This document shows, piece by piece, positions 1 to 6,644 of a stretch of DNA of 22,193 bases. Within the stretch, counting starts at the first letter, position 1; each line of letters opens with the position of its first letter. The notes beneath the pieces are model-generated. The model did not search any database and had not been told where the DNA came from. It saw only the letters and a program-made list of their open reading frames with translations. A program made the position numbers and the translations under genes. Origin of the DNA: JBJSXF01 sp046086225 (GTDB lineage Bacteria; Actinomycetota; Acidimicrobiia; IMCC26256; PALSA-610); contig JBJSXF010000118.1 in assembly GCA_046086225.1 (NCBI GenBank), positions 1 to 22,193 on the forward strand, given 5' to 3'.

Positions 1-2163
1 AAGTTCCACCCGCACGGCGATTCCGCGATCTACGAGGCGCTGGTACGGATGGGCCAGTGGTTCTCGCTGACGGCGCCCCTCGTCGACAAGCACGGCAACT
101 TCGGCTCGCCCGCCGATCCGCCGGCCGCTTCCCGTTACACCGAGTGTCGGCTGTCACCGGTCGCGATGGAGCTCCTCGCAGGCATCGACGAGGGAACCGT
201 CGACGTCGAGCCCAACTACGACGCCTCGGGCTCGGAGCCGGTCGTGCTGCCCGCCCGATTCCCCAACCTCCTCGTCAACGGCGCTCAGGGCATCGCGGTC
301 GGCATGGCCACGAACATCCCGCCCCACAACCTCGGCGAGGTCTGCGACGCCGCCATCCGGCTCATCGACAGGCCCGATGCATCGCTCGCCGATCTGATGA
401 AGAAGGTGAAGGGCCCCGACTTCCCGACCGGTGGGCTGATCATGGGCGACGACGGCATCCGCGATGCCTACGCCACGGGGCGTGGCACCGTGCGCATCCG
501 GGCCGTGCACGAGATCGAGGAGGGCAAGCGGGGCGCGCGGGCCGTCATCCTCACCGAAGTGCCGTTCCAGACGAGCGTCGACGCGATCGCGGGCAAGCTG
601 GCCGAGCTCGTCGAGGCCGGGAAGATCGACGGCATCCGCGACATCCGCAACGAATCGGGGCAGGGCCGCATCCGTCTCGTCATCGAGCTCCGGTCCGATG
701 CCAACCCGCAGATCGTGTGCAACAACCTCTTCAAGCACACGGCAGCCCAGACCACGTTCCCGGTCAACATGGTCGCCCTGGTCGACGGGGTGCCGCGCAC
801 GGTGGGGCTCGTCGAGGCGTTGCGGCACTGGATCGACCACCAGGAGGAGGTGGTCACCCGGCGCACGCAGTTCCGGCTCGACAAGGCGGAAGCCCGCATG
901 CACATCGTCGACGGGCTCGTGAAGGCCGTCGGCATGATCGACGCCGTGGTGAAGGCGATCCGGGCCTCGGCCGACCGGGCCGCGGCCCGCGAGGCGCTCA
1001 TGGGGCGGTGCTTCGGCTTCTCCGAGATCCAGGCGAACCACATCCTCGACCTGCCCCTCGGTCGGCTCACCCGACTCGGGATCGCCGAGCTCGAGGAGGA
1101 GCGGGCCCGCCTGGAGGTCGCGATCGCCGAGCTTCGGCGCATCCTGGCCGATCGGGCTGCGCTGATGGGCGTCATCCGGACCGAGCTCATCGAGTTCCGC
1201 GACGCGCACAAGGCCGATCGCCGCACGCGGATCGTGGGCGACGACACCGGCGCCATCGACGTCGTCGAGCTGGTAGAGGACGAGCCGTTCGTCGTCACCC
1301 TCACGGCCCGGGGCTACCTGCGGGCGGTCCCGGCCCGGACGCGCGGGGCCCGGGCGGTGCGGGTTACCGACCGCGACGCGATCGTCGAGGTCATCGAGAC
1401 CACGGCGCTCGCCGCGTTGCTCTTCTTCTCCGATCGTGGGCGCGCGTACCGGGCGGTGGTCCACGACCTGCCCCGGGAGCGCCTCACTGCGGCCCCCAAC
1501 CTCTTCCAGCTCGCCGACGGCGAGCGCATCGTCGCCGTGATCGACCCGCGAATCCACGAGGAGCACCCGCACCTCGTGTTCGTCACCGCTGCGGGCGGAG
1601 TGAAGCGAACGGCGCTCGACGAGTTCACCGAAGCGTCGGGTCGCCAGAGTGGGATCGTGGCGATGAAGGTCGCCGACGACGACGTCGTGGTCTCGGTGTT
1701 CCCGGGTTGGGAGGAGTACGAGATCCTCGTGGTCACTGCCGGGGGGCAGGCCATCCGCTTCCCCGAGGCCGAGGTCCGCGCGGTGAGCCGCTCGGCCGGG
1801 GCGATCCGGGCGATCCGCCTACGGGGGGCCGACCGGGTGATCGGCGGGTGCGCGGTCGCCCACGAGGAGTTCGTCGTCATCGCGACCGAGGAGGGCTTCG
1901 CCAAGCGCACTGCGGTCGACGACTTCCCGGTCCAGGCCCGGGGTGGTGCCGGCGTGAAAGCGGCCAAGATCGACAAGGCGCGCGGACAGATCGTCGCCGT
2001 GGCGAGCGCGGCCGGCGATCTCGCCTTCGTGACCGGCGAGTCTTGTCTCGTGCTCCCGGGTTCCGGGGTTCGGGGGGCGGGTCGCGAGGGTGGCGGATCG
2101 AAGACCGCGCCCGAAGGGCTCCTGCGGGTCGTGCCGGTGCGTGCGGCGCGCGAGGACGGCTGA
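1..2163 (+). CDS. Type IIA DNA topoisomerase subunit A (ParC/GyrA family), 5' end missing
   Basis: The frame is open from base 1, so the gene begins upstream; 720 codons are visible. It is the DNA breakage-reunion subunit of topoisomerase IV or gyrase. Visible residues 3-12 are HPHGDSAIYE, the quinolone-resistance region with Ser and Glu at the positions equivalent to E. coli GyrA 83 and 87. RYTE follows, with the catalytic Tyr encoded at 136-138. The stretch PAASRYTECRLSP and the Glu resemble actinobacterial ParC more than GyrA. The C-terminal beta-pinwheel starts near visible residue 410. Its only GyrA-box-like segment is QARGGAG (1933-1953), degenerate and in a late blade, which also fits ParC. 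Family membership is certain; ParC over GyrA is an inference. No parE/gyrB lies in the window. Confidence 0.95.
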   Translation, partial: KFHPHGDSAIYEALVRMGQWFSLTAPLVDKHGNFGSPADPPAASRYTECRLSPVAMELLAGIDEGTVDVEPNYDASGSEPVVLPARFPNLLVNGAQGIAVGMATNIPPHNLGEVCDAAIRLIDRPDASLADLMKKVKGPDFPTGGLIMGDDGIRDAYATGRGTVRIRAVHEIEEGKRGARAVILTEVPFQTSVDAIAGKLAELVEAGKIDGIRDIRNESGQGRIRLVIELRSDANPQIVCNNLFKHTAAQTTFPVNMVALVDGVPRTVGLVEALRHWIDHQEEVVTRRTQFRLDKAEARMHIVDGLVKAVGMIDAVVKAIRASADRAAAREALMGRCFGFSEIQANHILDLPLGRLTRLGIAELEEERARLEVAIAELRRILADRAALMGVIRTELIEFRDAHKADRRTRIVGDDTGAIDVVELVEDEPFVVTLTARGYLRAVPARTRGARAVRVTDRDAIVEVIETTALAALLFFSDRGRAYRAVVHDLPRERLTAAPNLFQLADGERIVAVIDPRIHEEHPHLVFVTAAGGVKRTALDEFTEASGRQSGIVAMKVADDDVVVSVFPGWEEYEILVVTAGGQAIRFPEAEVRAVSRSAGAIRAIRLRGADRVIGGCAVAHEEFVVIATEEGFAKRTAVDDFPVQARGGAGVKAAKIDKARGQIVAVASAAGDLAFVTGESCLVLPGSGVRGAGREGGGSKTAPEGLLRVVPVRAAREDG

Positions 2164-2172
2164 GCGGGTCCT

Positions 2173-2186
2173 CCGCCGAGCGGCGG
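2173..2186. terminator. Inverted repeat between convergent genes
   Basis: CCGCCG (2173-2178) and CGGCGG (2181-2186) form a perfect 6-bp palindrome 10 nt after the topoisomerase stop and 22 nt before the stop of the convergent thiol oxidoreductase. No T-tract follows on either strand. It could act as a U-less bidirectional terminator; this rests only on position and symmetry. Confidence 0.35.
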
Positions 2187-2208
2187 GCGATGCGGGGAGC
2201 CGGATGGT

Positions 2209-2889
2209 TCAGGGTGCCGGGTTGGAGATCGTCTTCCAGGCCCGGGTCGAGAGGTAGGTGCGGAAGTGTCCGCCGATGTGCCTGACATCCGCCGCCGTCT
2301 TGGGGTGGCGTAGCTCGTAGAAGTGGGGGAATCGGGCGCTGGCCCGTACGAGGTTCCAGAGCGCGAGTGCGTCGTCGCCCTGCGGGGCGGGCACCACAAC
2401 CGGCCCGAAGACGGCGTAGTCGCCGGGCAGCACGATGGTGGGCACCCCGTGGGTGCCGTAGCGCTCCACGGCATCTTCGTGCTCGACCCGCACCTCGGCC
2501 TTGGTGGTGGGGTCGGCGAGCGCCCGCTCGACGAGATCGGGCGCGAACCCGGCTTCGGCGACGATCTCGGCGTGCAGATCGGGGACGTGGCACGACCGGC
2601 CACTCTCGAAGAACTCGCGGCTGATCGTCTCGTACCAGTGGTCGACGCCGGCCTGCCCGTGCTCGCGGCGGATGAGGGCGCCGACCTGCATCTGGCCGAT
2701 GCCGTAGGCCCAGTCACGGTCCCACGGTGAGGGCTTGCCCGCTTCCTGGTTGATCGCTTCGAGCGAGAAGAACCGCCACTCGACGTCGAGGCCGTCGGGG
2801 AGCAGACGCCGCACCTCGCGGATCCAGATCGCCGTCTGGTTGGCGTAGGGGCACATCGGATCGAGGTAGAAGGCGATCGACTCGGTCAC
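2209..2889 (-). CDS. DsbA-fold mycothiol-dependent nitroreductase-like protein (Rv2466c family)
   Basis: This 226-aa protein has the thioredoxin/DsbA-FrnE fold. The N-terminal strand FYLDPMCPYA places the active-site Cys at residue 13, and the cis-Pro loop GVPTIV is at 149-153. The segment from residue 145 to about 190 (GVPTIV, FGPVV, LWN, FPHFYELR) parallels Mycobacterium Rv2466c, a mycothiol-dependent nitroreductase. In Rv2466c the motif is CPWC; here the second Cys is Ala16, leaving a single-Cys site. Cys100 is the only other Cys. Start: GTG at 2889, with no Shine-Dalgarno but GAGACT 6 nt upstream, suggesting a leaderless mRNA. It is divergent from the serine hydrolase and convergent with the topoisomerase gene. 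Family call is firm; substrate and mycothiol use are inferred. Confidence 0.85.
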   Translation of the reverse strand: MTESIAFYLDPMCPYANQTAIWIREVRRLLPDGLDVEWRFFSLEAINQEAGKPSPWDRDWAYGIGQMQVGALIRREHGQAGVDHWYETISREFFESGRSCHVPDLHAEIVAEAGFAPDLVERALADPTTKAEVRVEHEDAVERYGTHGVPTIVLPGDYAVFGPVVVPAPQGDDALALWNLVRASARFPHFYELRHPKTAADVRHIGGHFRTYLSTRAWKTISNPAP

Positions 2890-2895
2890 GGTCCC

Positions 2896-2901
2896 AGTCT
2901 C
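2896..2901 (-). promoter_or_regulatory. -10-like element GAGACT for the thiol oxidoreductase
   Basis: On the minus strand GAGACT ends 6 nt before the GTG at 2889, placing a transcription start at or next to the start codon. It matches NANNNT (A at position 2, T at position 6) but lacks the first T. No Shine-Dalgarno is present. Confidence 0.4.
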
Positions 2902-2913
2902 GCGCCGGTGGCC

Positions 2914-2919
2914 TACGGT
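2914..2919 (+). promoter_or_regulatory. -10-like element TACGGT for the serine hydrolase (leaderless)
   Basis: TACGGT (TANNNT) ends exactly 6 nt before ATG 2926. It lies back to back with the divergent -10 at 2896-2901, so the whole divergent control region is 36 bp. It decides the start in favour of ATG 2926 over the in-frame GTG 2908. Confidence 0.5.
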
Positions 2920-2925
2920 GCGCCC

Positions 2926-3924
2926 ATGGCGGCGCCGACGGCCATCACCGAGCAGGTGGACGACATGTTCGAGCGTCCCGGGGAGTTCGGGACGACCTAC
3001 GCGGTCGTCGTGCTCCGGGCGGGGGAGATCGTCGCCGAGCGCTACGGCGGCGCGTTACCTCACCTCGACCGGCCCGACGAGTCGGTCGGGCCCGAGACGC
3101 CGCTGCTCTCGTGGTCGGTCGCCAAGTCGGTGTTGCACGCCGCGGTCGGCGTGCTCGCGGGCGAGGGCCGACTCGACCCCGATGTCCCGGTGGGCGCCCC
3201 GGAGTGGGCGGCGGTCGGCGACCCCCGCGCCGCGATCACGATCGAGCACCTCCTCACCATGCGTGACGGCCTGGCCTTCACCGAGGACTACGTCGACGCC
3301 GGGAGTTCCGATGTGATCGAGATGCTCTTCGGGAGCGGTCGCGCCGATACCGCCCACTTCGCTGCGGATCGACCCCTCGCCCACGCGCCGGGCACAGTCT
3401 TCAACTACGCGTCGGGCGCGTCGAACATCGTGGCCCGGGCGGTGGGCGATGTGGTCGGGCGCGGAGCCGAGACCGAGGCCTGGCTGCGCGAGGCGATCTT
3501 CGACCCGCTCGGCATGACCTCGGCCCGGATCCGACTCGACGACGCGGGCACGTTCATCGCGTCGTCGTTCGTGTACGCCACGGCGCGCGACTGGGTGCGC
3601 TTCGGCGAGTGCTACCTGCGCGACGGGCGAGCGGGTGGCCGGCAGATCGTTCCTGCGGACTGGGCCGCGCACGGCTGGCGGATCCGGTCGCGCGACCCCG
3701 AGACCGGCACGCCGTACGGCGCCCACTGGTGGGGGCTGCCCGGCCCCGGCCCCGAAGCCGGGTACGCCGGCGGCTACGCGGGGCAGCGCGTGCTCGTGTG
3801 CCCGGCGGCCGACCTCGTGGTCGCACGGTTCGGGAACTCCGAGGCCGACCAGTACCCGGCGATCGCCCGCTGGTGCCGCCGGGTCATCGAGGCCGTCGGT
3901 TCGGCCGCTACCTTCCGCCCATGA
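2926..3924 (+). CDS. Serine hydrolase, beta-lactamase/class C fold (esterase or NylB-like)
   Basis: This 332-aa protein belongs to the class C beta-lactamase / PBP-like superfamily. The nucleophile motif SVAK is at Ser64-Lys67 and the second motif YAS is at Tyr161-Ser163. YxS rather than YxN is typical of the esterase and 6-aminohexanoate-dimer-hydrolase (NylB) branch. GGYAGQR near residues 284-290 occupies the third active-site element. I see no signal peptide, so it is probably cytoplasmic and acts on small esters or amides rather than peptidoglycan. ATG 2926 is chosen because TACGGT sits 6 nt upstream. Its stop overlaps the next gene by 4 nt (ATGA), implying translational coupling. The substrate cannot be read from the sequence. 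Confidence 0.85.
   Translation: MAAPTAITEQVDDMFERPGEFGTTYAVVVLRAGEIVAERYGGALPHLDRPDESVGPETPLLSWSVAKSVLHAAVGVLAGEGRLDPDVPVGAPEWAAVGDPRAAITIEHLLTMRDGLAFTEDYVDAGSSDVIEMLFGSGRADTAHFAADRPLAHAPGTVFNYASGASNIVARAVGDVVGRGAETEAWLREAIFDPLGMTSARIRLDDAGTFIASSFVYATARDWVRFGECYLRDGRAGGRQIVPADWAAHGWRIRSRDPETGTPYGAHWWGLPGPGPEAGYAGGYAGQRVLVCPAADLVVARFGNSEADQYPAIARWCRRVIEAVGSAATFRP
3909..3914 (+). promoter_or_regulatory. -10-like element TACCTT inside the end of the hydrolase gene
   Basis: TACCTT ends 6 nt before ATG 3921 and lies within the last codons of the serine hydrolase. The downstream gene may therefore have its own leaderless promoter in addition to coupling through the ATGA overlap. Confidence 0.4.
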
Positions 3925-4739
3925 CCGAACCCATGCTCGACCGTTTCGTCGAGGTCTGGAACGACATCGCCGACCTCACCGCCGACCTGAGCGAGGCCGA
4001 GTGGGACCTCCCGACCGACTGCCCGGGGTGGTCGGTGAAGGACAACGTCGCCCACATGATCGGCACCGAGCGCATGCTGCTCGGCGACCGGGCCCCCGAG
4101 GTCGAGACCGGCGGGGCCGACTACGTCCGCAACGACATCGGCCGGGCCAACGAGCAGTGGGTCGCGGGCTGTCGGGCGATGGCCGGCGCCGAGGTGCGGG
4201 ACGCGTTCCTGGCCGTCACCGCCCGGCGGCTCGACGCGCTCCGGGCCCTCGATGCCGACGGCTGGGATCGCGAAGGGTTCACGCCCGAGGGGCCGGGGCC
4301 GTACCGGAAGTTCATGGAAATCCGGGTGTTCGACTGCTGGTTCCACGACCAGGACATCCGCGAGGCGATCGGTCGCCCCGGGTTCCTCGAGGGCCCGGTG
4401 GCCGACCTGGCGATCGGACGCATCCCGGCGGGCGGGCTCGGCTTCGTGGTGGGGAAGAAGGCGGCGGCCCCGCCCGGCACCACCGTGGTGTTCGAGGTCG
4501 AGGGTGCCGCGCCGATCACGGCCTCCATCGAGGTGCCGCCCGAGGGGCGGGCTCGCCTCCTCGTCGCCACGCCCCCGGCGGATCCCACGGTGCGGATCGT
4601 CACCGACCGGCGCACGTTCGCCCGGCTCGCGGGCGGTCGGTGGGACGCCTCCCGAGCGCACGCCCAGGGCCGGGTCGTGGTCGAGGGTGACGCCGATCTC
4701 GGTGGTCGCATCGTTGCCGCGATGGGGTACACGATCTGA
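3921..4739 (+). CDS. Maleylpyruvate isomerase family mycothiol-dependent enzyme (DinB-like fold)
   Basis: This 272-aa protein has an N-terminal mycothiol-dependent maleylpyruvate isomerase / DinB four-helix domain (about 1-150) and a C-terminal SCP2-like domain (about 170-272). In the N-terminal part DCPGWSVKDNVAHMIGTE supplies His45, and the pattern D138-C-W-F-H142 followed by DQDIREA matches the metal site. The family usually has His-Glu-His; here the Glu position is Asp138. Members are metal-dependent thiol transferases or isomerases using mycothiol, but most actinobacterial paralogs have no known substrate. It overlaps the serine hydrolase stop by 4 nt. Together with the Rv2466c-like gene nearby it hints at mycothiol metabolism in this organism. 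Confidence 0.85.
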   Translation: MTEPMLDRFVEVWNDIADLTADLSEAEWDLPTDCPGWSVKDNVAHMIGTERMLLGDRAPEVETGGADYVRNDIGRANEQWVAGCRAMAGAEVRDAFLAVTARRLDALRALDADGWDREGFTPEGPGPYRKFMEIRVFDCWFHDQDIREAIGRPGFLEGPVADLAIGRIPAGGLGFVVGKKAAAPPGTTVVFEVEGAAPITASIEVPPEGRARLLVATPPADPTVRIVTDRRTFARLAGGRWDASRAHAQGRVVVEGDADLGGRIVAAMGYTI

Positions 4740-4762
4740 GCCGACGGCTCGCGCCCGGTGTC

Positions 4763-4790
4763 GGGCCGGGACGGGCGGGGACGGGCGGGG
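4763..4790 (+). other. Potential G-quadruplex tract upstream of the enoyl-CoA hydratase promoter
   Basis: Six runs of 3-4 G (4763-4765, 4768-4770, 4773-4775, 4777-4780, 4783-4785, 4787-4790) are separated by loops of only 1-2 nt. Part of it is an exact tandem repeat of a 10-mer (ACGGGCGGGG at 4771-4780 and 4781-4790). The tract ends 1 nt before the -10-like TACGGT, so it fills the -35 region on the non-template strand. G-quadruplex formation is predicted from the pattern only. Confidence 0.5.
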
Positions 4791-4791
4791 C

Positions 4792-4797
4792 TACGGT
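4792..4797 (+). promoter_or_regulatory. -10-like element TACGGT for the enoyl-CoA hydratase (leaderless)
   Basis: TACGGT ends 7 nt before GTG 4805 and there is no Shine-Dalgarno. The same hexamer precedes the serine hydrolase at 2914. Confidence 0.5.
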
Positions 4798-4804
4798 CCC
4801 GGCC

Positions 4805-5608
4805 GTGAGTACGAGCGACGACGGGGTGCTGGTCGAGGTTGCCGACCGGGTCGCCGTCATCACGATGAACCGGCCCGCCCAGCGCAACGCGTTGAACCGG
4901 GCGGTGCGCCGGGCGCTCCCGGCGGCGATCACGGCGTGCGACGCCGACGACGGCGTCGACGTGATGATCCTCACCGGCGCCGATCCGGCGTTCAGCGCAG
5001 GCATCGACCTCAAGGAGGTCGCGGCGGGCGGCGCAGGCGCCGATCCGACCGAGATGGGCAGCCCGACCGCCCGGGTCCGCCACCGGGGCGCGTTGCCGCC
5101 GCGGACGAAGCCGCTCATCGGCGCGGTCAACGGCGTGGCGGTCACCGGCGGGTTCGAGGTCGCGCTCAATTGCGACTTCCTCGTGGCCTCCGACCGGGCC
5201 CGCTTCGCCGATACCCACGCCCGGGTCGGCGTCATGCCGGGCTGGGGGCTCACCGTGCTGCTCGCCCAGCGCATCGGGGTGGCCCGAGCCCGGGAGATGA
5301 GCCTCACCGGCAACTACATCGACGCGACGACCGCGCTCGCGTGGGGGCTCGTCAACCACGTCGTGCCGCACGACGACCTGCTGTCGTTCTCCCGGGCGTT
5401 GGCCGCCGACATCGTCTCGAACGACCAGGCGGGTGTACGCCGCATGCTCCGCACCTACGCCGAGGTGACCGACACGACCGTGGCCGAGGGCTGGGAGATC
5501 GAGGCCCGGGTCAGCCGGGACTGGGACGGTCCGGGTTTCGATCCGGCGAGCATCGCAGCGCGCCGGGGTGCGATCCTCGAACGCGGGCGGGCCCAGATCG
5601 GCGACTGA
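4805..5608 (+). CDS. Enoyl-CoA hydratase/isomerase family protein (crotonase fold)
   Basis: This 267-aa crotonase-fold protein shows FSAGIDLKE (residues 63-71, first oxyanion strand) and GVAVTGGFEVALNCDF (110-125, second oxyanion strand). Aligned by eye to rat mitochondrial hydratase, Glu118 matches catalytic Glu144. The position of the second catalytic Glu164 is His138, in FADTHARVGVMPGWG; the 20-residue spacing is preserved. Canonical syn-hydration normally uses both Glu residues, so the reaction may differ (isomerase, hydrolase, or another acyl-CoA reaction). GTG 4805 is the start, preceded by TACGGT at 7 nt. It is convergent with the dienelactone hydrolase gene, 14 nt away. Fold is certain; reaction is uncertain. 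Confidence 0.88.
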   Translation: MSTSDDGVLVEVADRVAVITMNRPAQRNALNRAVRRALPAAITACDADDGVDVMILTGADPAFSAGIDLKEVAAGGAGADPTEMGSPTARVRHRGALPPRTKPLIGAVNGVAVTGGFEVALNCDFLVASDRARFADTHARVGVMPGWGLTVLLAQRIGVARAREMSLTGNYIDATTALAWGLVNHVVPHDDLLSFSRALAADIVSNDQAGVRRMLRTYAEVTDTTVAEGWEIEARVSRDWDGPGFDPASIAARRGAILERGRAQIGD

Positions 5609-5618
5609 CGGATCGCGG

Positions 5619-5629
5619 CGCCTCAGGCG
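5619..5629. terminator. Short palindrome between convergent hydratase and hydrolase genes
   Basis: CGCCT and AGGCG flank a single base (CGCCTCAGGCG) and cover the stop codon of the minus-strand hydrolase. The hairpin would be only 4 bp with a 3-nt loop. It is the only symmetric element in the 14-nt gap and its edges, and a weak terminator candidate. Confidence 0.2.
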
Positions 5630-6333
5630 AGGTGGGTGTCGAGCCAGTCGAGAGTGCGGCCCCAGGCGTCGCGAGCGTCGGCCGCTCGGTAGTCGTCGCG
5701 CCCGTCGCAGTGGAACCCGTGTCCGGCATCGGGATAACGCACGATTTCGGTCGCGACCGGTGCGGCGGCGAGTGCGGCGCGCAGCTCCTCGACCTCGTCG
5801 GGCGGGATCGAGCCGTCGAGATCTCCGAAGAGGCCGAGCCACGGGGTCTGCAGCTCACCCGCACCGCTCACGAGCGGGGGGAACTGGGGGAACCGGGCCC
5901 GCACGATGCCCCCGCCGTAGAAGCCGACGGCGGCGCCGATCGCCCGGTGGCGCGCCACGAGGAAGGTGGCCCGGCCGCCGAAGCAGAAGCCGACGACGCC
6001 GAGGCGGTCGTCGGAGAAGCCGCAGGCCCGGAGGTGATCGAGCGCGGCGTCGACGTCGGCGAGCACGGCGTCGTCACCGGGGACCGCGCCGAAGCACTCG
6101 ATGACCTTCTCGAAGTCGCCGTACTCGGCGGTGAGGCCGGGGCCGCCCCGGTGGAACAGTTCGGGCGCCACGGCGTGGAACCCGGCCGCCGCGGCGCGTT
6201 CGGTCACGTCGGCGATGTGCGCGTTCACGCCGAAGGCCTCCTGGATCACGACCAGTCCGCCCCGGACCTCGCCGGCGGGTCGGAACTCCACGGCGCGCAT
6301 CGGGCCGTCGGGCGTCTCGAGGGTGATGTCCAC
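5623..6333 (-). CDS. Dienelactone hydrolase family protein
   Basis: This 236-aa alpha/beta hydrolase has the full dienelactone hydrolase signature: Glu32 in VIQEAFGVN, nucleophile Cys117 in GFCFGG, Asp173 in GDLDGSIP and His205 in DAGHGF. Dienelactone hydrolases open the lactone of (chloro)aromatic ortho-cleavage products to maleylacetate, but many actinobacterial paralogs have other ester or lactone substrates. GTG 6333 is chosen because a clear GGAGG (complement of 6338-6342) lies 4 nt upstream and the product then begins at the family's usual first strand; the frame stays open upstream but that part is not homologous in appearance. A minus-strand TACCGT (6369-6374) could be its -10, giving a short leader. 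It is divergent from the ferredoxin operon. Confidence 0.9.
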   Translation of the reverse strand: MDITLETPDGPMRAVEFRPAGEVRGGLVVIQEAFGVNAHIADVTERAAAAGFHAVAPELFHRGGPGLTAEYGDFEKVIECFGAVPGDDAVLADVDAALDHLRACGFSDDRLGVVGFCFGGRATFLVARHRAIGAAVGFYGGGIVRARFPQFPPLVSGAGELQTPWLGLFGDLDGSIPPDEVEELRAALAAAPVATEIVRYPDAGHGFHCDGRDDYRAADARDAWGRTLDWLDTHLA

Positions 6334-6337
6334 GTTG

Positions 6338-6374
6338 CCTCCGCTCGGGTGTGGGGCCGGCGCCGGAGACGGTA
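6338..6374 (-). promoter_or_regulatory. Shine-Dalgarno and possible -10 for the dienelactone hydrolase
   Basis: Reading the minus strand, TACCGT (6374 to 6369) is followed 26 nt later by GGAGG (6342 to 6338), then 4 nt, then GTG 6333. This is one of only four starts in the window with a strong Shine-Dalgarno, so it should have a leadered mRNA. No clear -35 is visible. Confidence 0.45.
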
Positions 6375-6392
6375 CCCGGCTCGGCGTGCGGG

Positions 6393-6438
6393 TACTTTGG
6401 GTCCGTTCCGCCCGGTCCCGGGCGGCCGGGTTGGAGGT
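6393..6438 (+). promoter_or_regulatory. -10-like TACTTT and Shine-Dalgarno for the ferredoxin operon
   Basis: TACTTT (6393-6398) lies 45 nt before ATG 6444, and GGAGGT (6433-6438) sits 5 nt before it. The expected mRNA has a leader of roughly 39 nt. The divergent hydrolase -10 (6369-6374) is 18 bp away, so the two promoters share one control region. Confidence 0.45.
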
Positions 6439-6443
6439 GCGAG

Positions 6444-6644
6444 ATGAGCTTCCGGGTCGTGGTCGACTTCGACCGCTGCGAGAGCAACGCGCTGTGCATG
6501 GCTGCCGCGCCCGAGGTCTTCGAGGTCCGTGACGACGACTTCCTCTACGTGCTCCAGGAGGAGCCGCCCGACGAGTTGCGGGCGAAGTGCGAGGAAGCGG
6601 CCCGGATCTGCCCGAAGCAGGCCATCGCCGTCGTCGACGCGTGA
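6444..6644 (+). CDS. Single-cluster ferredoxin (3Fe-4S/4Fe-4S, P450-partner type)
   Basis: This 66-aa protein has the cluster signature Cys12-x5-Cys18 and Cys56-Pro, typical of small actinobacterial ferredoxins that feed electrons to P450s or other oxygenases. The variable position inside the first motif (residue 15) is Asn. An additional Cys49 lies seven residues before Cys56. GGAGGT precedes the ATG by 5 nt. The stop overlaps the GTG of the following SDR (GTGA), so the two are co-translated. No P450 or ferredoxin reductase lies in the window, so the partner is encoded elsewhere or the ferredoxin serves the neighbouring dehydrogenases. The second ferredoxin at 9848 has the same length and Cys spacing. 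Confidence 0.92.
   Translation: MSFRVVVDFDRCESNALCMAAAPEVFEVRDDDFLYVLQEEPPDELRAKCEEAARICPKQAIAVVDA

Noticed and set aside
154..1572. Long open frame on the minus strand opposite the topoisomerase gene.
   Set aside because: High-GC shadow of the real gene: no recognisable family, composition dominated by Arg/Asp/Val/Leu, and the plus-strand protein is unmistakable.
4121..5842. A 573-codon minus-strand open frame opposite the isomerase-fold and hydratase genes.
   Set aside because: Low-complexity Arg-rich translation with no domain; it overlaps three convincing genes.
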